A stretch of DNA of 64,000 nucleotides. Source: Pelomonas sp. Root1217 (GTDB taxonomy: Bacteria; Pseudomonadota; Gammaproteobacteria; Burkholderiales; Burkholderiaceae_C). The stretch spans positions 1,463 through 65,462 of the forward strand of contig NZ_LMDC01000023.1 in NCBI RefSeq assembly GCF_001425705.1, given 5' to 3'. Of this stretch, positions 19,923-29,122 are shown in pieces. Below the pieces are notes generated by a model. That model searched no databases. It had not been told where the DNA came from and saw only the letters and a program-made list of their open reading frames with translations. Position 1 is the first letter of the stretch; each line of letters opens with the position of its first letter. The position numbers were made by a program, and so were the translations under genes.

Positions 19923-21782
19923 CTACTCGACAGTCACACTTTTTGCGAGGTTTCTCGGCTTGTCCACATCCGTCCCCCTCGCACAAGCCGTGTGATAAGC
20001 CAGCAACTGCAGCGGCACGACGTGCAGGATGGGGCTGAGTTCGCCGTAGTGCTCGGGCATGCGGATGACGTGCAGGCCGGCCTCGCTTTCGATGGCGGTG
20101 TCGCCGTCGGCGAAGACATAAAGCTGGCCGCCGCGGGCGCGGACTTCCTGCATATTGCTCTTGAGCTTCTCCAGCAACGCGTCGTTGGGCGCGACGGTCA
20201 CCACCGGCATCTCGGCCGTCACCAGCGCCAGGGGGCCATGCTTGAGTTCGCCGGCGGGATAGGCCTCGGCGTGGATGTAGCTGATTTCCTTGAGCTTGAG
20301 CGCACCCTCGAGTGCGATCGGGTAGTGCAGGCCGCGGCCCAGGAAGAGCGCGTTCTCCTTGCGCGCGAATTCCTCGCTCCAGGCGATGACCTGCGGCTCC
20401 AGGGCCAGCACGGCCTGCACGGCGACGGGCAGGTGGCGCAGATCCTTCAGGTGCTCGGCCTCATCGGCCTCGCTGAGGTGGCCGCGCGTCTGCGCCAGGG
20501 CCAGCGTCAGCAGAAAGAGGCCGACGAGCTGGGTCGTGAAGGCCTTGGTGGAGGCCACGCCGATCTCTGCGCCGGCACGGGTGATGTAGGCCAGCTCGCA
20601 TTCGCGCACCATGGCGCTGGTGGAGACATTGCAGATGGTCAGCGTGTGCTTCATGCCCAACGAACGGGCGTGCTTCAGTGCGGCGATGGTGTCGGCCGTC
20701 TCGCCGCTCTGGCTGATGGTGACGACCAGGGTGCGCGGGTTGGGCACGCTGCTGCGGTAGCGGTATTCGCTGGCGATCTCGACGCTGGTCGGGATCTTGG
20801 CGATGCTCTCCAGCCAGTACTTGGCCGTGGAACCGGAGTAATAGCTGGTGCCACAGGCCAGGATGAGGACGCTGTCGACTTCCTTGAAGATGCCATAGGC
20901 GCCGTCGCCGAAGAGCTCGGGGCTGATGCCGGTCACTGCGTCCAGCGTGTTGGCGATGGCCACGGGCTGCTCGAAGATCTCCTTCTGCATGTAGTGGCGA
21001 TACGGCCCCAACTCAGCGGCGCCGCTGTGGGCGTGCACGGTCTTGACCTCCCGCTCCACCGACTGATAGCGGCCCGTCGTCTTGTCCAGGCGGCTGAGCC
21101 AGTAGCGGCCCAGCTGCAGGTCGACGACATCGCCCTCTTCCAGATAGACGATCTGGTCGGTCACGCCGGCCAGGGCCATCGCGTCGGAAGCAACGAAGTT
21201 TTCGCTTTCGCCCACGCCGAGCACCAGCGGCGAGCCCTCGCGGGCGGCGACGACGCGGTGCGGCTCGTCGCGGCAGAACACGGCCACGGCATAGGCGCCC
21301 TTCAGCCGCGGCAGGGCCTGCTGCACGGCATCGAGCAGGTCGCCGCTGTAGAGGTGGTCGATCAGGTGGGCGATAACCTCGGTGTCGGTCTGGCTCGTGA
21401 ATTGATAGCCACGCGACTTCAGCTCGGCGCGCAACTCGTCGTGGTTCTCGATGATGCCGTTGTGGACCAGCGCGATGCGGCCGGTGCTCTCGACGCCCGC
21501 GTTGGGGCCGGGCGAAAAATGCGGATGGGCGTTGTGCACGGCCGGTGCGCCATGCGTGGCCCAGCGCGTGTGGGCAATGCCGGTGCCGGCGGAGATGCCG
21601 TCCTGGTCGGCCACGGCTTGCAGTTCTGCCACGCGGGACGTGCTGCGGGCGCGCTTCAAGCCGCCGTCCTGGTGCACGGCCACGCCGCAGGAGTCATAGC
21701 CGCGGTACTCGAGGCGCTTGAGGCCTTCAACGAGGATGGGAACGATGTTGCGCTGACTGACCGCGCCGACGATGCCGCACAT
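19923..21782 (-). CDS. glmS: Glutamine-fructose-6-phosphate aminotransferase (isomerizing)
   Basis: Makes glucosamine-6-phosphate from fructose-6-phosphate and glutamine, the first step to UDP-GlcNAc for peptidoglycan and lipid A. The 619-residue product starts [17 protein letters not shown], placing the nucleophilic Cys directly after Met, as required. The glutaminase domain has YDSCGVAV and HTRWATHG; two SIS domains follow ([47 protein letters not shown]) and the C-terminus [15 protein letters not shown] is canonical. Start 21782 has CGGAGATCTCC upstream. It is divergent from an Lrp-type regulator. Confidence 0.97.
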   Translation of the reverse strand: MCGIVGAVSQRNIVPILVEGLKRLEYRGYDSCGVAVHQDGGLKRARSTSRVAELQAVADQDGISAGTGIAHTRWATHGAPAVHNAHPHFSPGPNAGVESTGRIALVHNGIIENHDELRAELKSRGYQFTSQTDTEVIAHLIDHLYSGDLLDAVQQALPRLKGAYAVAVFCRDEPHRVVAAREGSPLVLGVGESENFVASDAMALAGVTDQIVYLEEGDVVDLQLGRYWLSRLDKTTGRYQSVEREVKTVHAHSGAAELGPYRHYMQKEIFEQPVAIANTLDAVTGISPELFGDGAYGIFKEVDSVLILACGTSYYSGSTAKYWLESIAKIPTSVEIASEYRYRSSVPNPRTLVVTISQSGETADTIAALKHARSLGMKHTLTICNVSTSAMVRECELAYITRAGAEIGVASTKAFTTQLVGLFLLTLALAQTRGHLSEADEAEHLKDLRHLPVAVQAVLALEPQVIAWSEEFARKENALFLGRGLHYPIALEGALKLKEISYIHAEAYPAGELKHGPLALVTAEMPVVTVAPNDALLEKLKSNMQEVRARGGQLYVFADGDTAIESEAGLHVIRMPEHYGELSPILHVVPLQLLAYHTACARGTDVDKPRNLAKSVTVE

Positions 21783-21866
21783 GGAGATCTCCGTTTGAGG
21801 AATGCGTGCATCGTAGGCAGGCCGCCGCGGCGAATGGGTGCAAAATTCCCGCATAAATGAAGGAAA

Positions 21867-21892
21867 ATTTCTCAATCTCCCCATTGAGAAAT
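21867..21892. promoter_or_regulatory. Inverted repeat ATTTCTCAAT-N6-ATTGAGAAAT between glmS and lrp-type gene
   Basis: Two perfect 10-bp arms (21867-21876 and 21883-21892) around CTCCCC, ending 23 bp before the regulator start. Lrp/AsnC proteins bind AT-rich dyads of this size near their own promoter, so autoregulation is likely, perhaps with effects on glmS. Confidence 0.55.
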
Positions 21893-21915
21893 ATTCGTTC
21901 AAATATCAAACAAAG

Positions 21916-22386
21916 ATGATTGATTTAGACGCCATCGACCTGCGCCTGCTGGAGGCTCTGCAGACGGATTCCTCGCTGAGCAACCAGGACTTGGCCGCGC
22001 GCGTCGCGGTGTCGCCTGCCACCTGCCTGCGGCGTGTCAAGCGCCTGATCGAGGCCGGCATCGTCGAACGCCAGGTGGCCCTGCTGTCGCGCGACAAGCT
22101 CGGAGCCGGGCTGTCGGCCATCCTGGAGATCACGCTGGACCGCCAGGGCGCCGAGCACCTGGATGCCTTCGAGGCGCGGGCGGTGCAGGAGGCGGCCGTG
22201 CAACAGTGCTGGCGGGTGTCGCCCGGGCCGGACTTCGTGCTCGTTGTGCAGCTGGCCGACATGCCGGCCTACCAGGCGTTCACGCAACGGCTGCTGACCC
22301 AGGACGCCAACGTGCGCAACATCAAGGCCTTCTTCAGCGTGAAGCGGGCCAAGTTCGAGACCCGCATCCAGCTGCCATCCCCCTAA
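21916..22386 (+). CDS. Lrp/AsnC-family transcriptional regulator
   Basis: 156 residues. The N-terminal HTH (DAIDLRLLEALQTDSSLSNQDLAARVAVSPATCLRRVKRL) and the C-terminal RAM effector domain (AILEITLDRQ..., CWRVSPGPDFVLVVQLADMPAYQAF, NIKAFFSVKRAKFET) match the standard feast/famine regulator layout. The ATG at 21916 lacks a clear ribosome-binding site, but it places MIDLDAIDLRLLEAL at the family's usual N-terminus. Proteins of this subgroup often control a neighbouring amino-acid transporter or enzyme; here the only neighbour is glmS. Confidence 0.92.
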   Translation: MIDLDAIDLRLLEALQTDSSLSNQDLAARVAVSPATCLRRVKRLIEAGIVERQVALLSRDKLGAGLSAILEITLDRQGAEHLDAFEARAVQEAAVQQCWRVSPGPDFVLVVQLADMPAYQAFTQRLLTQDANVRNIKAFFSVKRAKFETRIQLPSP

Positions 22387-22472
22387 CTTCATATGACCCC
22401 CCGCGAGCCCGGGGGCAAGGGGCGCTCCCGCGGCCGACAGAATCTCAGCTTTCCGCCTATACCGGAGCCCGC

Positions 22473-23543
22473 ATGCTGTCCCGCAAGTCTTTCCGCCCCG
22501 CCGCGTTCGCGCTGGCCCTGGGCCTCGCCGGCCTGGCCCCCACGGCCCAGGCCCTCAATATCGTGCTGACCGATGTGGGCGCGACACCGATGTCCGCTGC
22601 GCAACTGGGCGCCTTCCAGGCGGCCGCCAACTATTGGTCGGGCAAGCTCACCGACAACGCGACCGTCTACGTCAACATCGCCTTCAGCGACCTGGGGCCC
22701 AACATCCTGGGCTCGACCGGCTCCAATTGGGACACCATCAACTACAGCACGCTGCGCAGTCGCCTTGCGACCGACGCCAAGTCAGCCACCGACGCCCTCG
22801 CCGTCGCCAGCATGCCCACCGGCTCGGCCGTCAGCTTCTGGGCCACACAGGGCGACCTGACGACCCGCTTCGACAACGACGGCTCGACGAACAACAAGCT
22901 GCTCGGCATCAACACGGCCAATCTCAAGGCGCTGGGTGTGGATCCTGGGACCAACGCCGGCAATCCCGACGCGCGCATTGAGTTCGCCAATGCTTTCGCC
23001 AGCGACTTCGCCTTCACTCGCGTCAATGGCGGCGTGCCGGCCAACAAGATCGACTTCATCACGGTCGCTGAGCACGAGATCGGTCATGCCCTCGGCTTCG
23101 TGTCCGGCGTGGACGACATCGACTTCTGCGTCAGTAACGCTGCGCAATGCGGCCTGTCAGGCGCTGCAAATCAGTTCGAGAGCGACTGGTGGTACTACCC
23201 ATTGGACATGTTCCGCTACTCGGCCGCCGGCAAGCGCGACCTGACGCTGGGCGGCTCGCCCTATTTCTCGGTGGACGGTGGCCTGACGTCCATCCAGCCC
23301 TTCTCGACCGGCGAGGAACACGGCAACGGCTGGCAGGCCAGCCACTTCGGCCCCAATGTGCTGACGCTGATGCGCCCCTTCGTCGGCAACGGCCAGTCCT
23401 ATGACGCGTCGCCCAGCGACCTGATGGCCTTCGACGCCATCGGCTGGGACCTGGCCACCGCCGTGCCGGAGCCGAGCCAGTACGCCTTGCTGATCGGCGG
23501 CCTGGTCGCCGTCGGCTTGGCACGCCGCCGCAAGCGCGACTGA
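22473..23543 (+). CDS. PEP-CTERM-anchored zinc metalloprotease (NF038122-like)
   Basis: 356-residue exported protein with signal peptide (cleavage near AQA-LN) and zincin motif HEIGHALGF (His201, Glu202, His205) followed by SGVDD. The C-terminus is a PEP-CTERM sorting signal: VPEPSQYALLIGGLVAVGL, then RRRKRD. It should be processed by exosortase and displayed or released with exopolysaccharide. ATG 22473 is supported by CCGGAGCCC. Substrate unknown. It ends at a bidirectional terminator shared with rlmI. Confidence 0.85.
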   Translation: MLSRKSFRPAAFALALGLAGLAPTAQALNIVLTDVGATPMSAAQLGAFQAAANYWSGKLTDNATVYVNIAFSDLGPNILGSTGSNWDTINYSTLRSRLATDAKSATDALAVASMPTGSAVSFWATQGDLTTRFDNDGSTNNKLLGINTANLKALGVDPGTNAGNPDARIEFANAFASDFAFTRVNGGVPANKIDFITVAEHEIGHALGFVSGVDDIDFCVSNAAQCGLSGAANQFESDWWYYPLDMFRYSAAGKRDLTLGGSPYFSVDGGLTSIQPFSTGEEHGNGWQASHFGPNVLTLMRPFVGNGQSYDASPSDLMAFDAIGWDLATAVPEPSQYALLIGGLVAVGLARRRKRD

Positions 23544-23560
23544 AGCTGCGCACTCGATGC

Positions 23561-23590
23561 AAAGCGGCCTCGCAAGGCCGCTTTTTCTTT
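23561..23590. terminator. Bidirectional terminator between the metalloprotease gene and rlmI
   Basis: Stem AAAGCGGCCT/AGGCCGCTTT with loop CGCA and T-rich sequence on the plus side; A-rich on the other, serving convergent genes. Confidence 0.85.
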
Positions 23591-23598
23591 GCCTGAAC

Positions 23599-24780
23599 TC
23601 AGCGCTTCAGCACGCCCAGGCCCTTCAGATAGTCCCCTTCCGGGAAGCACACCGTTTGCGGATGGTCGGCCGCCGCCGACAAGCGTTCGACGATGTAGCC
23701 GTCCACGCCCGCGTCCAGCCCCGCCCCCGCGACGATCTTGTGAAAGAGGTCGGGCGAGATGCCGCCCGAGCAGGAGAAGGTGTAGAGCAGGCCGCCATCG
23801 TTCAGCAACATGAAGGCCAGGCGGTTGATGTCCTTGTAGGCGCGCGCGGCGCGCTCGGCGTGCGCGACCGTGGGTGCGAACTTCGGCGGGTCGAGCACGA
23901 TGGCGTCGAAGCGCCGGCCTTCGGCCAGGCAGCGCCGCAGCGTGGCGTTCACGTCGGCATCCCAGGCCTGGTGGCGGCTGGCGTCGAAGCCGTTCAGCTC
24001 GACATGGGCCTTGGCGCGTTCCAGCGCCGGACCGGAGGAATCCACGCTGATGACTTCGCTCGCACCACCCGCCAGCGCCGCCACCGAGAAGCCGCCGGTG
24101 TAACTGAAGCAGTTCAGCACGCTCTTGCAGCCGTATTGCCTCACCGCGTCGGCAAAACGGCGGCGGCTGTCGCGCTGGTCGAGGTAGTAGCCGGTCTTGT
24201 GGCCTTCGGCCACATCCAGCGTCAGCCGCCAGTCGTGCTCGCGGAGGGTCAGCGCCGTTTCACCTTCGCCACGGAGCCATCCCGTCTGCACGGGCAGGCC
24301 CTCCCACTCGCGGGCCTGGGCGTCGGAGCGCTCGTACAGGCGCGTGAGCCCCGTCGCGGCGAGCAGCGCGTCGGCGATTCCCTGCTTCCAGCGCTCGACA
24401 CCCGTGCTGCCGAACTGAGCCACCATCGTGTCGCCGTAGCGGTCCACGACCAGGCCAGGCAGGCCATCGGCCTCGCCATGCACCAGGCGCCAGGCGTCCG
24501 ACGCGATAGCCAGCCTCGCACGCATTGCCACGGCCTGCTCGATGCGCCGCTTGAAGAAGGCCGCGTCGATGCGCTCGGCCTCGTCAAAGCTCCAGGCCCG
24601 CAGGCGGATCTGCGACTGCGGGCTGAAGGCCGCCCAGCACAGGAAGGCGCCATCGGCCGACTCGACGCGCACGGTCTCGCCAGCGTCGGCACCTCCCCGC
24701 GCGATGGAGCTCTCGAACACCCAGGGGTGGCGCTTGAGCAGTGAGCGCTCCTTGCCGGCGCGCAGAGTGATCTTTTTCAT
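23599..24780 (-). CDS. rlmI: 23S rRNA (cytosine-C5) methyltransferase, RlmI-type
   Basis: 393 residues. An N-terminal PUA domain (MKKITLRAGKERSLLKRHPWVFESSI) precedes an RFM-like linker and a class I SAM methyltransferase domain: VLNCFSYTGGFSVAALAGGASEVISVDSS (SAM loop), FDAIVLDPPKFAP (motif IV) and FSCSGG with the catalytic-type Cys. This matches E. coli RlmI, which methylates C1962 of 23S rRNA. ATG 24780 gives the normal N-terminus; the upstream 25 residues are non-coding. Confidence 0.9.
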   Translation of the reverse strand: MKKITLRAGKERSLLKRHPWVFESSIARGGADAGETVRVESADGAFLCWAAFSPQSQIRLRAWSFDEAERIDAAFFKRRIEQAVAMRARLAIASDAWRLVHGEADGLPGLVVDRYGDTMVAQFGSTGVERWKQGIADALLAATGLTRLYERSDAQAREWEGLPVQTGWLRGEGETALTLREHDWRLTLDVAEGHKTGYYLDQRDSRRRFADAVRQYGCKSVLNCFSYTGGFSVAALAGGASEVISVDSSGPALERAKAHVELNGFDASRHQAWDADVNATLRRCLAEGRRFDAIVLDPPKFAPTVAHAERAARAYKDINRLAFMLLNDGGLLYTFSCSGGISPDLFHKIVAGAGLDAGVDGYIVERLSAAADHPQTVCFPEGDYLKGLGVLKR

Positions 24781-24796
24781 CGCCGGGCCGTCCCAA

Positions 24797-24821
24797 GATG
24801 AAAAGCGCCCCCTCGGGGGGC
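24797..24821 (-). terminator. Terminator downstream of the outer-membrane-like gene
   Basis: On the minus strand GCCCCCC-GA-GGGGGC followed by GCTTTTC, 39 bp after the end of the gene at 24860. It insulates rlmI. Confidence 0.7.
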
Positions 24822-24859
24822 AGCGGCTACACGACGTGTGGGCGCGTGGGGGCAACTGT

Positions 24860-26383
24860 TCATCGCTGCAGCGTCCCGAAAGCGTAGCTGAGCCCGATGT
24901 GGACCACGGGCGTGGACTGGCTGCTGCCGCGCATGGTGCGGAACTCGCCCAGGCCGGTGCGCAGCCGCAACCGTTCCCCGACCCGCCATTGCGCCCACGC
25001 TTCAGCCTGCGTCACGGCGCCGCCGCCCACCTGCACGCCGCCGCCGCCGGCTGCGCCGACCAGCCATTCCGCACCGACACGCAGCCCGCCCCACAGCGGG
25101 TCGCTTTGCAAGCCCAGGCCGACAAGCCCGAAGGAATAGGCTCCGGCGCTGCCCGCGGCCGCGCTGCCCGCCAACGCCGATCCATAGACGTAGGGCGTGA
25201 ACTCGCGCGACATGTTGACGGCCAGATGGCTGACCGCCTCGCGTCGGCCGTCCTTGAAGCGCACACGCGGCAGATGCAGCACGCTGGCGCCGAGTTGCTG
25301 CACGCGCACGATGCCGTTGCTCATGTCGTCGCCGAACGCGACCGGTGACCGGTCCAGCGGCATCGCCAGCACCGCACGGACGTACGGCGCGCTGTAGGAA
25401 CCGCTGGACGCATAGGTGAAACCGGCATCCAGACGCACGCTGGGCCCCCAGGGCGTGAGCCAGCGCAGCGTCGGCCCGGCGCGCAACAGCAGTCCGCTGC
25501 CGGTGTCCAGCGTGCCGCCACCACCCAGGCCCGCGCCAAGCTGGCCGCCCACGCGCAGCCGCGGCGTGCCAAACAGGGCCCAGTCCTGGCCAATGTTGCC
25601 CAGCACTTCCATGTAGCCGTCGGCGCCGCCCTGGGCTGCACCGGCGGCCTCGATGCCCCACCAACTGCCGTCGACGATGTATTGCCTCAGCTCCCCGCCG
25701 GCTTTGCCGATCCGGCGCGTCAGCGGCACTCCGCTCCGGTCGCGGCTGGAGGCCCGCGGCTTCTCGAAGCCTCCGGTCACCGCGATCTCATCGAAGCCCA
25801 GGCCCGTGCGCTGGCTCGCGCGGCCTGGCCGGCCGGCGTCATCGGGCGAGAAGCTCGGAAAGCCCATCGAACGTCCGACGGTAAAACTCAGGCCGACGCC
25901 GCTCTTTACATTGCCGCTCGGAAAGCGGATTTGCGAAATGCCGACGCCGGTGTACCAGGCGCCGGTCTCGGTGCGCAGCGACAGCTCCGGTCGCAGCATC
26001 AGGCCGCCGCCAAAGCGCAGTTGCTGCGTGGACAGGCCACCGCCTGCGCCAACGTAAAGGCTTGCCGCCAGATGCGTGCCGCTGGCCAGCCGCCAACGCC
26101 GCTGCCCCGTGAAGCCCACCGTGAAGATGCCGCCGTAATTGCCCTTGGCCGCGCCGTAGACGCCGGGGCCGAAGCCCCAGTCGTCGTCCAACGCCATCAT
26201 GTAGCTGATCGACGCGAAGGCCGTGCGGCCGCCGTCAGGCATCTTCATCTTGGTCCAATTGCCCTCGACTGCGGCCGGGCGCACGGTTTGCACGCGTGCG
26301 AAGGGCGACTCGTCGGGGGTGGCCCGCGCCGTTGTCGGCAGCAGGGCCGCCAGCGCGGCCAAAGCCGTGATTTGGAATCTCAT
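24860..26383 (-). CDS. Predicted outer membrane beta-barrel protein of unknown function
   Basis: 507 residues with signal peptide MRFQITALAALAALLPTTARA. The mature part is Gly-rich with alternating hydrophobic/aromatic strands (YVGAGGGLSTQQLRFGGGLMLRPELSLRTETGAWY) and ends ...HIGLSYAFGTLQR, resembling an outer membrane porin-like barrel. No family is recognised. The start is at 26383, where ATG overlaps the xerC stop by 4 bp (ATGA); the longer frame to 26701 only shadows xerC. The overlap suggests cotranscription with dapF-DUF484-xerC, an unusual partner for that conserved operon. Confidence 0.7.
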   Translation of the reverse strand: MRFQITALAALAALLPTTARATPDESPFARVQTVRPAAVEGNWTKMKMPDGGRTAFASISYMMALDDDWGFGPGVYGAAKGNYGGIFTVGFTGQRRWRLASGTHLAASLYVGAGGGLSTQQLRFGGGLMLRPELSLRTETGAWYTGVGISQIRFPSGNVKSGVGLSFTVGRSMGFPSFSPDDAGRPGRASQRTGLGFDEIAVTGGFEKPRASSRDRSGVPLTRRIGKAGGELRQYIVDGSWWGIEAAGAAQGGADGYMEVLGNIGQDWALFGTPRLRVGGQLGAGLGGGGTLDTGSGLLLRAGPTLRWLTPWGPSVRLDAGFTYASSGSYSAPYVRAVLAMPLDRSPVAFGDDMSNGIVRVQQLGASVLHLPRVRFKDGRREAVSHLAVNMSREFTPYVYGSALAGSAAAGSAGAYSFGLVGLGLQSDPLWGGLRVGAEWLVGAAGGGGVQVGGGAVTQAEAWAQWRVGERLRLRTGLGEFRTMRGSSQSTPVVHIGLSYAFGTLQR

Positions 26384-27303
26384 TTCTTGGCTCGGGGATG
26401 CGCGGCGTCGTAGATGCGCGCCAGGTGCTGATGGTCCAGCTGGGTGTAGACCTGGGTGGTCGTGATGTGGGCATGGCCCAGCAGCTCCTGCACCGCGCGC
26501 AGGTCGCCGCTGGACTGCAGCAAGTGGGAGGCAAAGCTGTGGCGCAGCATGTGCGGATGAACGTGGGCCGGGCTGCCGGCCGCGACGGCGCGGGCGCTGA
26601 GCGTGGCGCGCAGCGTCGAGCCGGCGATGCGGTGCCCGCGCGAGCCGACGAAGAGTGCCGCCTCGCCAGCCGCCACCACCTGAGGCCGCACGGCCAGCCA
26701 AGCGCGCAGCGCCTCGGCCGCGGCCTTGCCCAGCGGCGTGCTGCGGCGCTTGCCGCCCTTGCCCAGCACATGCACTTCATTGGCTTGCAGGTCGACCCAG
26801 CCTGCGGCCTGGCCGCTGGCCTGGGCGTCCAGGCCCGTCAACTCGGACGCACGCAGGCCGGCGCCGTAGAGCAGTTCCACCATGGCGCGGTCGCGGGCCT
26901 CCAGTACCGGGTCGGCCGCCGCCTCGGGCGCGTAGGCCGCGAGTTGCACCGCGTCGTCCACGCCCAGCGCCTTGGGCAGGGGCTTGGGCGCTTTCGGCGC
27001 ACGCAGGCCGTCGAAGGGATTGAGCGTGACGCGACCCTGCAGGCCCAGCCAGCGGTAGGCGCTGCGCCAGACCGACAGCAGCAGCGCGATGGACTTTGGC
27101 GCCAGGCCCTCACGATGCAACAGGGCCGCGAGACGGCGTGCCTGGGCGATGTTCAGATTACGTGCGTCGATCGCAGCTTCGACCAACATGGCCTGCAGGC
27201 GCTCAAGGCCATCGGTGTAGATACGCAGCGTGCGCGGACTCAGGCGCTGCTGCACGCGGGCGTGCTGCAAGAACTCCGTGAAGTCCTGCGCCAACTCCAT
27301 CAT
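26380..27303 (-). CDS. xerC: Tyrosine recombinase XerC
   Basis: 307 residues. The N-terminal SAM-like core-binding domain (FTEFLQHARVQQRLSPRTLRIYTDGLERL) is followed by the catalytic domain with the Arg-Lys-His-Arg-His-Tyr set: GAGLRASEL, VLGKGGKRRSTPL, HPHMLRHSFASHLL, LGHAHITTTQVYTQ with the nucleophilic Tyr. With XerD it resolves chromosome dimers at dif. The start MMELAQ overlaps the DUF484 stop. The neighbours dapF and DUF484 are the same as in E. coli, which argues for the housekeeping XerC rather than a mobile integrase. Confidence 0.95.
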   Translation of the reverse strand: MMELAQDFTEFLQHARVQQRLSPRTLRIYTDGLERLQAMLVEAAIDARNLNIAQARRLAALLHREGLAPKSIALLLSVWRSAYRWLGLQGRVTLNPFDGLRAPKAPKPLPKALGVDDAVQLAAYAPEAAADPVLEARDRAMVELLYGAGLRASELTGLDAQASGQAAGWVDLQANEVHVLGKGGKRRSTPLGKAAAEALRAWLAVRPQVVAAGEAALFVGSRGHRIAGSTLRATLSARAVAAGSPAHVHPHMLRHSFASHLLQSSGDLRAVQELLGHAHITTTQVYTQLDHQHLARIYDAAHPRAKK

Positions 27304-28010
27304 GCAGCGAGCAAGCCCGCCAGCCCGGCACTGGCGATCTCGCCGACGCGGGTCAGGAAGTCGGTGCCCATCTCGGCCGTGTAGCGCGTCGGATCGGGCG
27401 AGCCCAGCACCAGCAGGCCGAAGGGCTTGTCCTCGTTGGCGCTGGGCTGGTGCAGCGGGATCAGGGCCAGCGAGGTCGCCGTGCCGCCGCTCTCGCTGAG
27501 GCCCAGCCAGCGTGCCGCCTCGAAGCCGGAGTTCACGCCGCAATAGGGCTGGCTCAGGCTGGAGGCGAAGCTGCGCACGTCGGGGCTGACCGAGGCGGCG
27601 AACTCCGAGGCCTCATGCTCGGGCGCGACGCCCCACAAGCGCAGGCCGGCCTGGGGGATCATGAACTGGTGGCGCAACTCGGCGAGCAGCACGTGCGGCA
27701 GCTCGGGCGTGCCGACGGCGCGCATGACGGCCAACGTCCAGCGGTGCAGGCGGTCGGCGATGGTGACGTTGTCCTGGCCGTTGCGGATCATGTCGATGAT
27801 GCGCATTTCCAGGCCCTTGATCTTGTCGCGCAGCATCTCGGCCTGGCGCTCCTGCAGCGACACGGCGCGCGCGCCATGCGGGTGCTGCAGCTGCACGCTG
27901 GCAAGCAACGCCGCGTGGCGCTCGAAGAAACCGGGGGTGGACGCCAGGTAGTTGGCGATGTCGGTTTCGGTGATGCCTTGCACCGCGTCAGCGGCCGGGT
28001 TGGAACTCAC
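27300..28010 (-). CDS. DUF484 family protein
   Basis: 236 residues with the DUF484/GAF-like pattern: [49 protein letters not shown], a helical segment, then a GAF-type domain with [27 protein letters not shown]. Starts with GTG overlapping the dapF stop (GTGA). Conserved between dapF and xerC across many Proteobacteria; function not established. Confidence 0.9.
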   Translation of the reverse strand: MSSNPAADAVQGITETDIANYLASTPGFFERHAALLASVQLQHPHGARAVSLQERQAEMLRDKIKGLEMRIIDMIRNGQDNVTIADRLHRWTLAVMRAVGTPELPHVLLAELRHQFMIPQAGLRLWGVAPEHEASEFAASVSPDVRSFASSLSQPYCGVNSGFEAARWLGLSESGGTATSLALIPLHQPSANEDKPFGLLVLGSPDPTRYTAEMGTDFLTRVGEIASAGLAGLLAA

Positions 28011-28846
28011 AGCGTGATCTCTCCGTCAAAAACTTTCACTGCGGGGCCGGTCATCAACACCGGGTTCTGGCCACCCGCCCATTCGATACGCAGCAGGCCG
28101 CCACGGGTCTGCACTTCAACTGCTTGGTCGAGCCAGCCGGCGCGAATACCGGCGACGACGGCTGCACAGGCGCCCGTGCCGCAAGCCAGGGTCTCGCCAG
28201 CGTCGCGCTCGAAGACGCGCAGCTTGATGCGGTCGCGGCTCAGGATCTGCATGAAGCCAGCGTTGACGCGCTTTGCAAAGCGCGCATGGTGTTCGATCAG
28301 CGGCCCCTGGGTCAGCACCGGCGCCGTCTCGACATCCTCGACGCGTTGCACCGCATGCGGGTTGCCCATGGACACGACGGCCAGCTCCACGCCTTCGACA
28401 GGCCACAGCTCGAAGCCATTCACCAGCCGCGGTTGCAAGCCCGCCGCGTCGAACGGCAACGCGTCATGCTCAAACACCGGCGCGCCCATGTCCACCGTCA
28501 CGCGGCCATCGTCCTGCAGCTTGAGCAGCAGGCGGCGGTTCATGGTGTCGACGCGGATCTCGCGCTTGTCCGTCAGCCCGGCATCGACGACGAAGCGCAC
28601 GAAGCAGCGCGAGCCATTGCCGCAATGCTCCACCTCGTTGCCGGTGTTGTTGAAGATGCGGTAGCGGAAGTCCGCGCCGGCGTCCTGGCTGGGTTCGATG
28701 ACGAGGATCTGGTCGCAGCCGACACCAAAGCGCCGGTCGCCGAGCAGGCGCATCTGCTCGGCCGTCAGCGCAAAGGGCTGCTTCGTCGCGTCGATGACGA
28801 CGAAGTCATTGCCCGCACCGTGCATCTTGGTGAAGCTCAATCTCAT
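28007..28846 (-). CDS. dapF: Diaminopimelate epimerase
   Basis: Converts LL- to meso-diaminopimelate for lysine and peptidoglycan. 279 residues starting [19 protein letters not shown]. The two catalytic cysteines lie in [13 protein letters not shown] and in [16 protein letters not shown] 28846 gives the canonical N-terminus; the 29 upstream residues of the open frame are not family sequence. First gene of dapF-DUF484-xerC. Confidence 0.96.
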   Translation of the reverse strand: MRLSFTKMHGAGNDFVVIDATKQPFALTAEQMRLLGDRRFGVGCDQILVIEPSQDAGADFRYRIFNNTGNEVEHCGNGSRCFVRFVVDAGLTDKREIRVDTMNRRLLLKLQDDGRVTVDMGAPVFEHDALPFDAAGLQPRLVNGFELWPVEGVELAVVSMGNPHAVQRVEDVETAPVLTQGPLIEHHARFAKRVNAGFMQILSRDRIKLRVFERDAGETLACGTGACAAVVAGIRAGWLDQAVEVQTRGGLLRIEWAGGQNPVLMTGPAVKVFDGEITL

Positions 28847-29122
28847 CAGAGGATTATCAGGGAGGGGATGCGATGCCCCCATGGGTCGCGGCGAGGTCTT
28901 TGCCGGATGCTGGGCAAGGCGCAGACCGCGCACAGGCTCGTGCCGCGCTGCCAGGCCTGGCTCTTGCCGAACAGCGGCAAGCCGACGTAGGCGCGCAGCT
29001 TCAGCTCGCCAGCCGGGCCGACTGACAATAGGGAACGGTCGACTGCCGGATCTAGGTTGAACTGGGCTGACCCTGCATGTTGAGGAAGCGCGTGACCGCC
29101 AAATCGGCGCAAGCTTGGCACC
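28847..29122. other. Intergenic region between dapF and a LuxR-type regulator
   Basis: 276 bp between divergent genes. It must contain both promoters. No clear operator, hairpin or small gene was found. Confidence 0.4.

Noticed and set aside
19869..21860. A long plus-strand frame opposite glmS
   Set aside because: The minus strand encodes complete GlmS with all motifs; long antisense frames are normal in GC-rich coding sequence.
24797..24821. The GC-rich hairpin before rlmI as an rlmI regulatory element
   Set aside because: Its T-run lies on the minus-strand side after the upstream minus-strand gene, which fits a terminator of that gene better.
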